Origin: Nemophila menziesii
Taxonomy: Eukaryota; Streptophyta; Magnoliopsida; Boraginales; Hydrophyllaceae
Length of the DNA: 64,000 nucleotides
NCBI GenBank assembly: GCA_029959085.1
Contig: JARWIR010000042.1
Location: 3,380,544-3,444,543 of the forward strand
Direction of reading: 5' to 3'
The translations under genes and the position numbers were made by a program. This document shows, piece after piece, positions 34,381 to 45,200 of this stretch. The first letter of the stretch is position 1; every line of letters begins with the position of its first letter. The notes beneath the pieces are model-generated. The model did not search any database. It saw nothing but the letters and a program-made list of their open reading frames with translations, and was not told the DNA's origin.

Positions 34381-34577
34381 TGATAAGCATGAGAAGTCTC
34401 ACGTGTAATACAAGAGAATAATATCACAGAATTAGTTACATATAGGACAAAACTTGTGTAACAAACATAGAGGAGAGAATATTATATCTTATCTATATAA
34501 ACACTATCTGTACTACACTTTTTATACAATAAGAAATACAATTTATCTTTTTACATTTTCTTCTCTTACATTCAATA
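34381..34577 (+). repeat. 5' LTR of the copia element
   Basis: 197 bp. It carries a TATA-like CTATATAAAC at about 34493-34502 and a G-box CACGTG at 34400-34405, so promoter signals for the element are present. Confidence 0.97.
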
Positions 34578-34591
34578 TGGTATCAAGAGCC
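34578..34591 (+). other. Primer-binding site
   Basis: TGGTATCAAGAGCC lies immediately after the 5' LTR and resembles the complement of initiator tRNA-Met (canonical copia form TGGTATCAGAGC), with one extra A. Confidence 0.85.
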
Positions 34592-34694
34592 AAAAGAGGA
34601 AACACATCTCTATTTTTCTTTTTTCGCCATTAATGGCGTTTTTGAGCTGTGTTATTTTACCTCTGCTCTAAATCGATCCTTATAGCCTTCACTT

Positions 34695-37600
34695 ATGGCG
34701 TCATCTTCCGCTCATTCACCCCATATCACTTCTAGTTCTTCTCTTCCAGCTGGTCTTCTCCTCTTACGTCAAAATTGGGCATCATTGGTTCAAATTAAAC
34801 TTGATGCTTCTAATTATGTTGTTTGGCGTGCTCAGCTAGAAGCTATTTTAGATGCTCATGGTTATTTACACCATGTTACGGGTTCTCGTCCTACTCCTTC
34901 TTCTACCGATTCAACGTTTCCAACATGGTTGATTGAAGATCAACAATTGAAGGTTTCATTGATTTCCTCTATGATTCCTTCAATTTTGTCACAGGTTGTT
35001 CGTTTGAAAACTTCAGCTGAGGTCTGGAGTAAATTAGAAGAGATCTTTATTAGCCAATGCCGTACACATGTTCATCAATTAAAGATGAAGCTGTGTAACA
35101 TCACCAAAGGAGATCGCAGCATGACTGATTATTTATCTGAGATCCAGGATATCTGTGATGGATTAACAACAGCTGCTTCTGCTCTGCCTCTTGAGGATGT
35201 TATTATGTATACTCTCAAGGGCCTTCCTATGGAATATAATCAGTTTAAGTCTAGTATTCGTATCACGAATGCTCAGACATCAACCCTTACATTTCACTCT
35301 TTGGGTAGTCTTCTTGTTTCTGAAGAATCGCATATGAAGATGAGTGATGTTAGTGAAAATTCATCTTCAGTTCATACTGCGCTATTCACCTCCTCTGTTC
35401 CAAATGTGAGTTCCACCTCACCCTCACCTTCGATTCATAACTCTTCTACGAATTTCAACTCTAATCAAACTCGAGGTGGTGGTTATAATCAACGTGGACG
35501 AGGTCGTGGTCGCAATAATACTCGTGGTAATTTCTCGAATAACTTTGGTTTTGGTGGTTCTCATAATTCCCAAGGTATGAATACCAATTCCTCTTCGTTT
35601 ACTTGTCAAATTTGTTTGAAATTTGGTCATCTTGCTATTGATTGCTGGTCTAGGACGGATTTTGTCAAATTTCCGTCTCCTAAAGCTCAGAATAGAATGG
35701 CTTTAGCTGCAAATGTTTCTACCTCTGCTCCTTCATTTCAGTCAAATAATACTTCATCTTCTAACTATAATCCTGAGATGTGGTATCTAGATTCAGGGGC
35801 AAACAGTCATGTTACTAATGATCTTCACCTTCTGCATCATTCTTCACCTTATAATGGCTCAAACACGGTTTCAGTTGGAAATGGACAAGCCTTGGATATC
35901 GCTAACATTGGTCATAGTAAGCTCTCTTCTTCTAATTCATCCTTTGTTTTAAACTCAATTCTTCATGTACCATCGATTTCCTCCAATTTGCTTTCGATTT
36001 CCAAATTCACTGCAGATAATAACTGCACTATTTCCTTCTCTTCTTCATCTGTTTGTATTCATGATGCACACACTCATCGTGTTCTTTTTCAGGGCCCATG
36101 TAAAGATGGTCTCTATCCACTTTGTTTTGGTGCATCTTCAATTCAATCAAGTCCTTCTTCATCTAATCTGTGTTGTTTATCTTCCACATCAAATTCATCT
36201 TCTGCAAAATTGTGGCATTGTCGCCTTGGTCATCCCTCTATTCAAGTCTCATCTCCTCTTACTTCTATTTTAAATGTTAAGCTAGATTATTATGGAACCT
36301 CTTGTAATTCTTGTGCTGTGTCTAAAGCTCATAAGTTGCCTTTTTCTATGTCAAAAACAATCTCTTGTAAGCCTTTTGATTTAGTGCATAGTGATGTTTG
36401 GGGTCCATCACCTGTGCTATCTTGTTCTTCTTACAAATACTATGTATTATTTATTGATGATTTCAGCAAATTTGTGTGGATTTATCCTCTTAAGTTGAAG
36501 TCTGATGTGTGTTCAGTTTATAAAGTGTTTTCTTCCATGATTTTAACTCAATTCAATACTCACATTAAGACTCTTAGAACTGACAATGGTGGGGAATATT
36601 TAAGCCTCCCATTCAAACACTACCTTCAACTTTGTGGCACCATACATCAAACTAGTTGTCCACACACCCCTGAACAAAATGGGGTTGCAGAGAGAAAACA
36701 CAGACATTTAATTGAGACAACATTAACCCTTCTTTCTCACTGCTCTATGCCAACTAAGTATTGGCTTGAGGCTTTATCAACTGCCAATTACCTTATAAAC
36801 ATTTTACCTACACCTACATTATCAAACTCTACACCTTTTACCAAATTATATACCACCCCACCTACATATACTCATCTTCGAATTTTTGGCTGTCTTTGTT
36901 ATCCCTGGCTTAAGCCTTATTCTTCCCATAAATTGGCTCCCAAATCACAACCTTGTGTGTTTCTTGGTTATTGCAATTTTTCCAAGGGATATAAATGTTT
37001 GTCTCTAAGTTCAAATAAGATTTTTATTTCTAGACATGTTCAGTTTGATGAAACAGTCTTTCCTTTTCAAAATAAGTCCCTCTCTTCTACCTCAGTTTTA
37101 CATTCTTCTCCCTCTTTATTTGTGGACTTATTTGATTGTTCCATTAACCCTTCAGTAATCTCCCCTATTCAAACTAACTCTATTCCTCCCTTCATTGAAT
37201 CACCTCCTGAGCAATCATCACCAAATTCACAAACTTCTTCACCTCCTTCAACACACACTCTATCTAATAACTCTAATTCTTCAGTCCCATTAAATGATTC
37301 TTCTTCACCACCTGTGTCTAGACCCAAACACTCTATGGTGACTCGTTTTCAGACTGGGTCTTTGCGCCCTTCTTATAAGTGTCAATCCTTAGTACTAAAT
37401 TCTTCTATCACTGAACCTTCTTCTTATAAAGAAGCTTCTAAAGATCAATGTTGGATGATAGCTATGGCTGAAGAATTTCGAGCTTTACAAAGTCAGAACA
37501 CATGGACTTTAGTTCCTCCACCTCATGGTCGTGTTCCTATTACTTGTAAATGGGTGTTTAAATTAAAGCGTAATGCAGATGGTTCTATAGCTCGCTATAA

Positions 37601-38978
37601 AGCTAGACTTGTTGCTCGAGGTTTTTTACAGGAATATGGGTTAGATTATACAGAGACTTTTAGTCCTGTGGTTAAACACCAAACAATACGAGTTATTCTT
37701 GCTCTTGCTGCTTCTTATAATTGGGATATTAAACAACTAGACGTTTCAAATGCGTTTTTACATGGTCACCTTAATGAAGATGTTTATATGGTGCAACCAA
37801 CTGGTTTTGTTGATCAGGATAATCCAAATTTTGTATGTAAGTTAAATAGATCCCTCTATGGTTTGAAACAAGCTCCAAGAGCTTGGTATGAATTACTCGC
37901 TTCCTTTCTTCTGCAGCAAGGTTTTGTAATCAGCTCAGCTGATTCTTCAATGTTTATTCGTGGATCACAAAATTGTTTAACCATCGTCCTTGTTTATGTA
38001 GACGATATTTTGATTACTGGTGCAGATAAATCAGCAATTAGTTCTATTATATCTTCACTTAAATCTAGATTTCAGATGAAAGACTTGGGCTCTCTTTCAT
38101 ATTTTTTGGGTTTGGAGGTTATTAAATCTACTTCAGGCTTGGTTATTACTCAAGCTAATTATGCTCGAACTTTGTTACATCGAGCAGGAATGAGTGATTG
38201 TCGTGCCTCTCCTCTTCCAACATTAAATAAATACTCTATTATTTCTGATCATGGAGCACAACCATATGAAGATCCTACTTTTTTTCGCAGTTTAATTGGT
38301 GGTTTACAATATCTTACAATTTCTAGGCCGGATATTGCATTTGCTGTTAATCACTTGTGTCAAGCTATGCATCATCCAACCAATTCAGATTATGAGGCTC
38401 TCAAGAAACTCTTGCGTTATATTAAAGGTTCAATTCATTATGGTTTATCTTACTCTGCCTCTAATACTCATTTAAAAGCCTTTTCCGATTCGGATTGGGC
38501 TAGTGATCTTAGAGATAGGCGCTCCACAACAGGATACTGTATATTTTTGGGTTCCAATCTTGTTTCTTGGGGCTCAAAGAAACAAACTACTGTATCCAGA
38601 TCTTCTACTGAAGCCGAGTATAGGGCTATGGCGTATGTTTCTGCCGAAATTAAATGGTTCACTTATTTACTTAAGGATCTTCATCTTGATGTTTTTACTC
38701 CCACTCTAGCCTGTGATAATATCTCTGCACTTGCCTTAGCTACCAATCCCGTATTTCATACTCGTACTAGACATATTGATGTAGATGTTCATTTTGTTCG
38801 TGAGCAAGTTAAATCTAAGCTGCTCTCTCTTCTTCATGTTCCCTCTCATTTACAGGTTGCTGATATATTTACTAAAGGTCTATCTTCATCTGTTTTTACT
38901 TCCTTGTTGTCCAAGCTTCCATTGCTTAACATGATCAGCTTGAGGGGGGATGATAAGCATGAGAAGTCTCACGTGTAA
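34695..38978 (+). CDS. Copia gag-pol polyprotein, intact, 1427 residues
   Basis: A single uninterrupted frame. Gag (UBN2-like) spans ~25-210; an RG/N-rich linker (RGRGRGRNNTRG) precedes a zinc knuckle, CQICLKFGHLAIDC at 304-317. The aspartic protease has DSG at 366-368. The integrase zinc region has LWHCRLGHPS (~507-516) and CNSC (537-540); the core triad is Asp567, Asp630 (RTDNGGEY) and Glu666 (QNGVAER), so the D-35-E spacing is kept. Reverse transcriptase spans ~935-1180, with YVDD at 1101-1104. RNase H spans ~1260-1400, with Asp1265/1267, STEAEY (Glu1306/1308) and Asp1341. The frame runs 28 bases into the 3' LTR. All enzyme signatures needed for reverse transcription and integration are intact. 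ATG 34695 follows the primer-binding site by ~100 bp. Confidence 0.97.
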   Translation: MASSSAHSPHITSSSSLPAGLLLLRQNWASLVQIKLDASNYVVWRAQLEAILDAHGYLHHVTGSRPTPSSTDSTFPTWLIEDQQLKVSLISSMIPSILSQVVRLKTSAEVWSKLEEIFISQCRTHVHQLKMKLCNITKGDRSMTDYLSEIQDICDGLTTAASALPLEDVIMYTLKGLPMEYNQFKSSIRITNAQTSTLTFHSLGSLLVSEESHMKMSDVSENSSSVHTALFTSSVPNVSSTSPSPSIHNSSTNFNSNQTRGGGYNQRGRGRGRNNTRGNFSNNFGFGGSHNSQGMNTNSSSFTCQICLKFGHLAIDCWSRTDFVKFPSPKAQNRMALAANVSTSAPSFQSNNTSSSNYNPEMWYLDSGANSHVTNDLHLLHHSSPYNGSNTVSVGNGQALDIANIGHSKLSSSNSSFVLNSILHVPSISSNLLSISKFTADNNCTISFSSSSVCIHDAHTHRVLFQGPCKDGLYPLCFGASSIQSSPSSSNLCCLSSTSNSSSAKLWHCRLGHPSIQVSSPLTSILNVKLDYYGTSCNSCAVSKAHKLPFSMSKTISCKPFDLVHSDVWGPSPVLSCSSYKYYVLFIDDFSKFVWIYPLKLKSDVCSVYKVFSSMILTQFNTHIKTLRTDNGGEYLSLPFKHYLQLCGTIHQTSCPHTPEQNGVAERKHRHLIETTLTLLSHCSMPTKYWLEALSTANYLINILPTPTLSNSTPFTKLYTTPPTYTHLRIFGCLCYPWLKPYSSHKLAPKSQPCVFLGYCNFSKGYKCLSLSSNKIFISRHVQFDETVFPFQNKSLSSTSVLHSSPSLFVDLFDCSINPSVISPIQTNSIPPFIESPPEQSSPNSQTSSPPSTHTLSNNSNSSVPLNDSSSPPVSRPKHSMVTRFQTGSLRPSYKCQSLVLNSSITEPSSYKEASKDQCWMIAMAEEFRALQSQNTWTLVPPPHGRVPITCKWVFKLKRNADGSIARYKARLVARGFLQEYGLDYTETFSPVVKHQTIRVILALAASYNWDIKQLDVSNAFLHGHLNEDVYMVQPTGFVDQDNPNFVCKLNRSLYGLKQAPRAWYELLASFLLQQGFVISSADSSMFIRGSQNCLTIVLVYVDDILITGADKSAISSIISSLKSRFQMKDLGSLSYFLGLEVIKSTSGLVITQANYARTLLHRAGMSDCRASPLPTLNKYSIISDHGAQPYEDPTFFRSLIGGLQYLTISRPDIAFAVNHLCQAMHHPTNSDYEALKKLLRYIKGSIHYGLSYSASNTHLKAFSDSDWASDLRDRRSTTGYCIFLGSNLVSWGSKKQTTVSRSSTEAEYRAMAYVSAEIKWFTYLLKDLHLDVFTPTLACDNISALALATNPVFHTRTRHIDVDVHFVREQVKSKLLSLLHVPSHLQVADIFTKGLSSSVFTSLLSKLPLLNMISLRGDDKHEKSHV
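38941..38950 (+). other. Polypurine tract
   Basis: TGAGGGGGGA abuts the 3' LTR, the expected priming site for plus-strand DNA. Confidence 0.85.
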
Positions 38979-39147
38979 TACAAGAGAATAATATCACAGA
39001 ATTAGTTACATATAGGACAAAACTTGTGTAACAAACATAGAGGAGAGAATATTATATCTTATCTATATAAACACTATCTGTACTACACTTTTTATACAAT
39101 AAGAAATACAATTTATCTTTTTACATTTTCTTCTCTTACATTCAATA
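38951..39147 (+). repeat. 3' LTR of the copia element
   Basis: 197 bp, identical to the 5' LTR by direct comparison. It includes the last codons and stop of the gag-pol frame. Confidence 0.97.
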
Positions 39148-39330
39148 GTTAAACCTTAAACTTTAAATTTATTCTTAACTCTAACTTTAAAATTAATCTT
39201 AATCTTAACCTTACCCTTGGCCTCGACCTTGACCTCAATCGTAACCGCAACTGTAACCCTAACACTAACCCTATCCCTACCCCTACCTTAACCCTAAACC
39301 TCACCTTAACCTTCACCTTGAGAACTTGTT
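39148..39330. repeat. Degenerate telomere-like tract
   Basis: Irregular reiterations of taacctt, taaccct and ccttaac (for example ctgtaaccctaacactaacc) are related to, but not, the plant telomere unit CCCTAAA. Confidence 0.6.
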
Positions 39331-39599
39331 TTCGCTTCCCATCAACGGTATATATTTTTCTCGAATGTATTCGAACATGAATTTTACCTAGTATGATTAT
39401 AAACTAAATTATTTGGAATTATTTATATCTAAAACCTTAATATAATGATGTTAACTAATCGTTATATTTTTTGAAATCATAGACTAATGATTTTAATCAT
39501 GATTTTTTTTGGACAAATGAAAATAAACTAAGTGATAAAGGCTTAGCCAATCCCAAGCCTAGTAAAAAGGAGAGTAAGCTCGAGTTGTTGATCATACGT

Positions 39600-40735
39600 T
39601 GATCTCCGCTGTTTAGCGTCCGCTCAGTTTGGCCCGCCATGCCTTTCAGACGTCTCGAAATATGTTTAAAGAACATACGACCATGTTCCTCAGCATACGC
39701 AAGGATTCGTTTGACATACGGTCCAACTTACCGCAACGTCGTTGGCAGCGAATTTATTCCTTAATCAAATCAAGGTTATCAGAGCAAATAACTGTTCTCT
39801 TTCCTCGGTCCTGCATAATCATCTTAGCGGCTTTGAGCACCGCGATAGCCTCCCCTTCAGCTGCTGAATTTGTCCAGAAAGATCTTTCATACCTGCATCA
39901 ATCGCTAATATAACCGATTTAATATCCAGTGCAAAATTCTCGTGTATGCATTTCATTTTGTGTTTCCATATGTTCCACATTGTTAGCACAACGTATGCCA
40001 CCACAATTCTCTTATTCCATTGTGTCATATCATCTCCTTCAAAGATACTAGTGAACCATTGTCCTAGATTGTCTGTCTCCGTTTCAGGGATCCGAATTTG
40101 TAAGGCCGATCCGGCCCAAACCTGCTTACAGAATGAACATGTTTACAAGAGATGAGTGTTAGTTTCTGTCTGCTCATCACACCAATAACACCATTTGTCG
40201 CTGCTACAGTGTCGTAAGTACAGATTTTTCCTTGTCGGTAAAATATTACGGCAGGCTCTCCAAGTGAAACTTCGAACTTTATTTGGTACGTTCGACTTCC
40301 AGATTTTATTCCATAGTGAGGAGTTTCGTATCTAGGCTTGAACAGATGATTGTTCTTCCTTGAGTTGTGCCTCTTGTATGAGTATCTGGTATTCAGATTT
40401 TGTGGTGTATTCCCCCGAATGTGTATGCGGCCATGTAAATGTAACCTAATCGTCCCGGTTAAGTAGCGGTATCCGGCCTATATGGGAAAGGTAATACTAC
40501 ATCAATTGTTTCCCAGTCTTATTGCTCGGCATCACTCAACATAATCTTATCCACCGTTTCCAGTGTCGTGTGAAGAGATTTATATTTAATAAGTCCTGAG
40601 GGTAGCCATCGGTGCTCCCAAATTCGAGTTGTCTCCCTGTTAAACAGTGTTGTATCAGCAAATCACGGCCTTCCATTATTATATACCGCTTTCTAATAAA
40701 GTTGGTTATTCATCAATTTCGGTTTTAAGTTTGTC
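39600..40735 (-). pseudogene. LINE (L1-type) remnant with RT zinc-binding domain
   Basis: On the minus strand, 40320-40170 reads SLWNKIWKSNVPNKVRSFTW, then RNILPTRKNLYLRHCSSDKW and CYWCDEQTETNTHLL, the zf-RVT domain C-terminal to plant L1 reverse transcriptase. 40028-39819 continues with RIVVAYVVLTMWNIWKHKMK, then IQQLKGRLSRCS. Upstream, 40690-40570 has a decayed segment (REDI-type motif lost) ending the RT region. Stops interrupt it throughout. Its upstream end lies ~60-100 bp before the S11 gene's first exon. Confidence 0.7.
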
Positions 40736-40799
40736 AATACAAAAAAATAAAATAAAATAAAATGATACAAACCCCCTTAAGAAAACGTTGAAAAGAGGC

Positions 40800-42250
40800 T
40801 TAAACTCATCTTCTCTCGCACATCTAACCACATCCATAACCACCGCCGCTCAAAGATCATTCTCCCCCACCAATAACACTGCTACACCATTATCAAGAAA
40901 TTATTCAAAGGTAAACTTCAATTTTTTGTAATTAAAACCCTAAGAAGGCTGATTTTCATTTTTGAATACTGAAATTTTAATTTTTTTGCAGTTTAACAGC
41001 TATTCATGTTTCTCCGACGACCGCTCACTCAACCCGTGTTCCGGGCCGGATTTTTCAGCAATATATATCGAGCTTCTGGGTCCAGCGCAACTCAACCCTT
41101 GGATGCTTCCCTCCATTCTTATTCAGGCAACTTCTTCTACCCTTTCGCCTCATACAGATTCACACACATGTACATACACATTGTTTAATTGTATCCTGTA
41201 AACTTGGGTCTGTTATTTGGTAGATTGCGAATTGGTTTTGCACTACATTTTTGTCGGTGTTTATCACGAATTGGATTTTTTACCATAGTTTATGTCTGTT
41301 GTTAGTGTAAATTCAGTTCATGTGTGTATGTGAGTTCTTGCTGATACAATGGGTGTTCATGAGATTGTGTGAGATGCACTTTTACTCGTTTTTGTGTCAA
41401 CAGATGTCCATGTTTATAGGTAAGATTTGATTTAAAATATTGCGAATAAATCTGTTTGTGGTATTAATATTAAATTCTGAGGGAATTTATGCTTATATAT
41501 CTGCTTCTGTAATACGATAATAGAGATGATACATCTTAGATACAAATAAGAAAGAGTCGAAATTTGTTTAGTCCTTTTTCAGGTACTAAGTGTTTGACTT
41601 AATTGTCACCTGTGTTAAATTGATTTTATATGCAGGAATGCCTGCTCTTAACGCTTTAAAACGCTCATTTATGGAAAAATTTGGTGTTCCTTCACCATGT
41701 GCTATGAGCACGTTTATTCATCCTGGAGAACCAAAGCAATTCGAGGGGCCGAGAATTCCTAGTAGACGCATATGGGATAGAAATGGAAGAAATTTCAATG
41801 ATGGTTTTCAAAATACACAGTATGAGCAAAACCCTGATATTGTTCATATAAAGATGCTCCGCAATAATACCTTTGTAACGGTGACAGATTCAAAAGGGGA
41901 CAAGAAATTTGGACTTTCTGCAGGAAAGCTAGCAGATAAAGGAGGACAAGTTTCACGATACGCTGCTGAAGCAAGTGCAGAAGAGGCAGGGCGTATATTA
42001 AGAGACAGAGGGATAAAGGCAATTATTGTGAAAGTGAATGGATATACTTTTTTTAAGAAAAAGAAACAAGCCATTTTGAGTCTTAAAGAAGGTTATTCAC
42101 ATCATAGGGGAGATAAACACCCCATTGTTTACATAGAAGACACAACTCGGCGCGCCCATAATGGATGTCGCCTCAGAAAGAAGCGTCGTGTGTAATTGTT
42201 ATTTGTTTTTTATTTCTTATTTCGAGGATCAAGCATATGTTTTGCTACTT
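40800..42250 (+). other. Transcription unit of the S11 gene, with 5'-UTR intron
   Basis: Upstream of the ATG at 41006, an 81-bp GT-AG intron (40911-40991; donor AAAG before GTAAAC, acceptor TTTTTTGCAG) fits the 5' UTR. Pyrimidine-rich leader sequence (catcttctctcgcac) precedes it. The transcription start and poly(A) site were not identified. Confidence 0.45.
41006..42195 (+). CDS. rps11: Mitochondrial ribosomal protein S11 (uS11m), nucleus-encoded
   Basis: Exon 1 (41006-41126) and exon 2 (41636-42195) join in frame (TCA|G + GA ATG) to give 226 residues. Residues 1-~40 (FLRRPLTQPVFRAGFFSNIY) are Arg-rich, amphipathic and without acidic residues, fitting a mitochondrial targeting presequence. 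The S11 domain covers ~108-226, with DIVHIKMLRNNTFVTVTDSK, RYAAEASAEEAGRILRDRGI and the hallmark C-terminus RRAHNGCRLRKKRRV. S11 binds 16S-type rRNA in the platform of the small subunit. Plastid S11 is normally plastid-encoded, so the mitochondrial assignment is preferred. The intron (509 bp) starts GCAACT, so the donor is GC rather than GT if this joint is right; the acceptor is TATATGCAG. An alternative start inside exon 2 (ATG 41638) would lack the presequence. Confidence 0.9.
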
Positions 42251-45200
42251 TGATAAGTTTTTATGGATTCTTCTTTAATGTCTTTGATTTATCCTCCAAT
42301 CTGGTGTAGCTTAACACTATTCTCGAGTTCACAATCTTGATACTAGCATAATTTTATTGTGGATGAGTTTTCTGCTACCGTTGCTACTTTTCGTACCTGT
42401 GATTATCATGGGATTATAAAGATGATTGCTAGTGCAATCATTATCAACTAGTAATTTAGCTTTTTATTGTTGTGTGTTATCATATCCTTGTGGATGCTAA
42501 TCTTCTTGGTTTTGGTGCACTTCCAATTTCATGAAATGTCATTAAAGGGATTAGTAGTTTTAATTTAACTGTTTATCCTTCTGCAAGTTTTTTTTGTTGT
42601 TCAAACCTCCTTCTGCTAGTTTCGTTCCTTTCAGTGTATTCAGGCTTTGTTTTGGAAGTGTAAACAATTTTCAGTAAAACATTAATAAATCGGTGCTTTT
42701 TCTGGTTTATCAAGATCCTATGATATTTTATTTAAAGTAATATTTCTTTTGAGAATTAGTAATGGCCTCACACATTATAACTTAGATAGATTGCAGGTTG
42801 CAAACAAGTTGTTCAGTCGGATGATGGGAATTGTGCTAATAACTCATAATGAATAACCGAAAAGTAAAAATACTCCCAAACAAAACCCCATCCTCTACCT
42901 TACCTATATCATAACAACACAGTCAATACTGCAAGCCACCATTGTACCACCCTCTCCCAATAAAATCCTACCTGCCGTTGAAAGAACCATTCCAGCCCAA
43001 TCAGTTGCTTAGGTGTTATCGATCTGGTACCCATTTACCATTGGATATCCGAATCAAAACATTATTAGGTGTTATCGACAACTTTTATCCTTGTAGAGTC
43101 CTATAGTTGCTCCGCCGTTGGAATAGCTCCCCCTTGCCCTTGTCATGGCAAGTGATGTACTCCTTTCACTAGGTTGTCGTTATCTTGGATTTCTTGAGAC
43201 TTTTCTTTGCCTCGAGTCCTAGCCATGAAATGCAGAAGGAAGGCTGGTATCATTTCCATTTCTTTATATATTTCGTACAAGGTCGATCCTCATTCTCAAG
43301 TTGGAACAAATCAGCAAAGTAGTATAAAACTTCAATGGTGTTCAAATGAAACCATGGTACCAAAATGGAAGATTGTGAAGAACTATCTTAAAGGGAAGTT
43401 TATTTCTCTTGTGCATGTCGAAATTAAGGATAAAAATAACTTTTGTCTTATGATGCATGTTGAGATATCAAATTTTCTTACAATGCATATCAAGATCTAC
43501 TATTTTTACTCACTTTCTTTTGTGGATTTTGTACAAAATTGTTTATAGGAAGACGACAATGGCTTTAGGATACTAAAGATGTCACGTTGCATATGTCCTC
43601 ATTTGCTTTAGCCCCATCTTGGGGCGCACTAATGGATCGCATGTCAATTGCTTATAAAAACCGGGTTAAGGATACTAAGCCCGGATTTCGTTGAAATGAG
43701 GTATTTGTTAGAATTTCCAATCGTTGGGTAAAGATCATGGAAAGGAATATGGCTAAAAAAATTCCCAAGATCTCCTCCAACTCTCAAAGGCTGATGGCTC
43801 CTCTTTGTGTCTTCATGGTGTTAACTTTGCTAGTATTTCATCTTATTTTTCAATTTTTTACGAAAATATTTGTTTAAGAAACTCAAAAGCATGCATGGGT
43901 GTATCCCCATATGCATGACAATGTTGACCTGCAAGATATCATTTCTAAACTAAGCGTAACTTTAAAATGGAGGATTTGGAAGAAAGACTCTGTTACTGGG
44001 ACATGCGGCAACTCTCAACTGGAAGGAAGTAAAGGTGTTATGTTGTATTTTGATAAAACATCCATTGACAAAAAAGAAAAAGATAAAACATTACATTCAC
44101 AGAAAAACTCCCAAACTTCTCATTTTCAACTGACAAACTATTTGTTTAATCTATCGCATGATCTCTCTGAGACAAGTAAGCAAAGGATTTTTACAACAAT
44201 TTTTTTTTGTTAATTTTAATAATGGTAGTGGGATTTAATTTTTGTGTATTGATGGCTTTATGATGGGTGGCATGTGGGTTGTTGTTTTTCCAACCTTTAT
44301 TCCCATGAAAAACATTACGAAACAACTCCATTGATGGACGACAATTAGTTCTTTAAAGGACCTAAGAATTTGAAACTGAAAAAATTGGAAAGATTCAAGT
44401 AAGAAAAGTTCAACACCATGGGAAGAAGGATAAACAAAATGCAAATGTTCATGGCCTTTACTCAATATTCTGTAAAGTCAAGTATCAAATGTTTGAAAAA
44501 TAGAACGCGTTAGAAAATAAAGCGTTTGATACCGAAGAAGGTGCACCAAATTTGAGGAAATAATATTATTGTAACTGTGTTGATTGCAATGGTCAAATGT
44601 ATGTTGATGAAAGTAGTGATAGTAGCACCGAGGATGATGCATTTCCTATATATGTTTGTTTAATATAAGGCTTGAAGAACTTGGAGAAGTTTGAATGACA
44701 TAAAGACCGGGAACTAGCTTTTGTTATAGTTATGGAAGATTTTCCTATTTAATTGCTATTATTGGCGTACGATGCCATGGAATATATTCTATTGTTTAAC
44801 GTTGATGATTATGAATGTTGTGTCCCCGTAATATATTCTGATACTATAGGGGATTGTCCTTTTCCTATGATTGGAGATTATATATATGTAGATACTATTT
44901 TGTTTTGTAGAATTTTGAGAGGAATGCATAGATACACATAGAAGATGGTGATTATATTTATTCATATATTTTATTTTCTTTTCACAGGTAATAGAATGAG
45001 ATGCACTTCTTTTATATATAATTCAATTATAAATTTTGCACAATCTATTATAATTTTTTAAATTCATTTCAGTCCAAGTACCTTCAGGTACGAAGATTTT
45101 CTAGACTAGGGTACGCGTGTGTATATGTGTATCTATTAGAACCCAAATTATTTCTTTGAACTTGAAGATGATCATGGACGAGAACTGGAAAAATGAAAAA

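Larger units (their letters stand above)
34381..39147 (+). mobile_element. Complete Ty1/copia LTR retrotransposon, 4767 bp, very young
   Basis: Two 197-bp LTRs (34381-34577 and 38951-39147) appear identical base for base. A 5-bp target duplication GTTAA flanks the element (34376-34380, 39148-39152). A primer-binding site TGGTATCAAGAGCC, close to the 3' end of plant initiator tRNA-Met, follows the left LTR directly. A polypurine tract (TGAGGGGGGA) directly precedes the right LTR. One open frame spans gag-pol. Identical LTRs and an unbroken frame mean little time since insertion, so this copy is a candidate for current activity. Its termini are TG...TA rather than the usual TG...CA. Confidence 0.97.

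Noticed and set aside
39148..39330. True telomere
   Set aside because: The units are irregular and do not match CCCTAAA in register.
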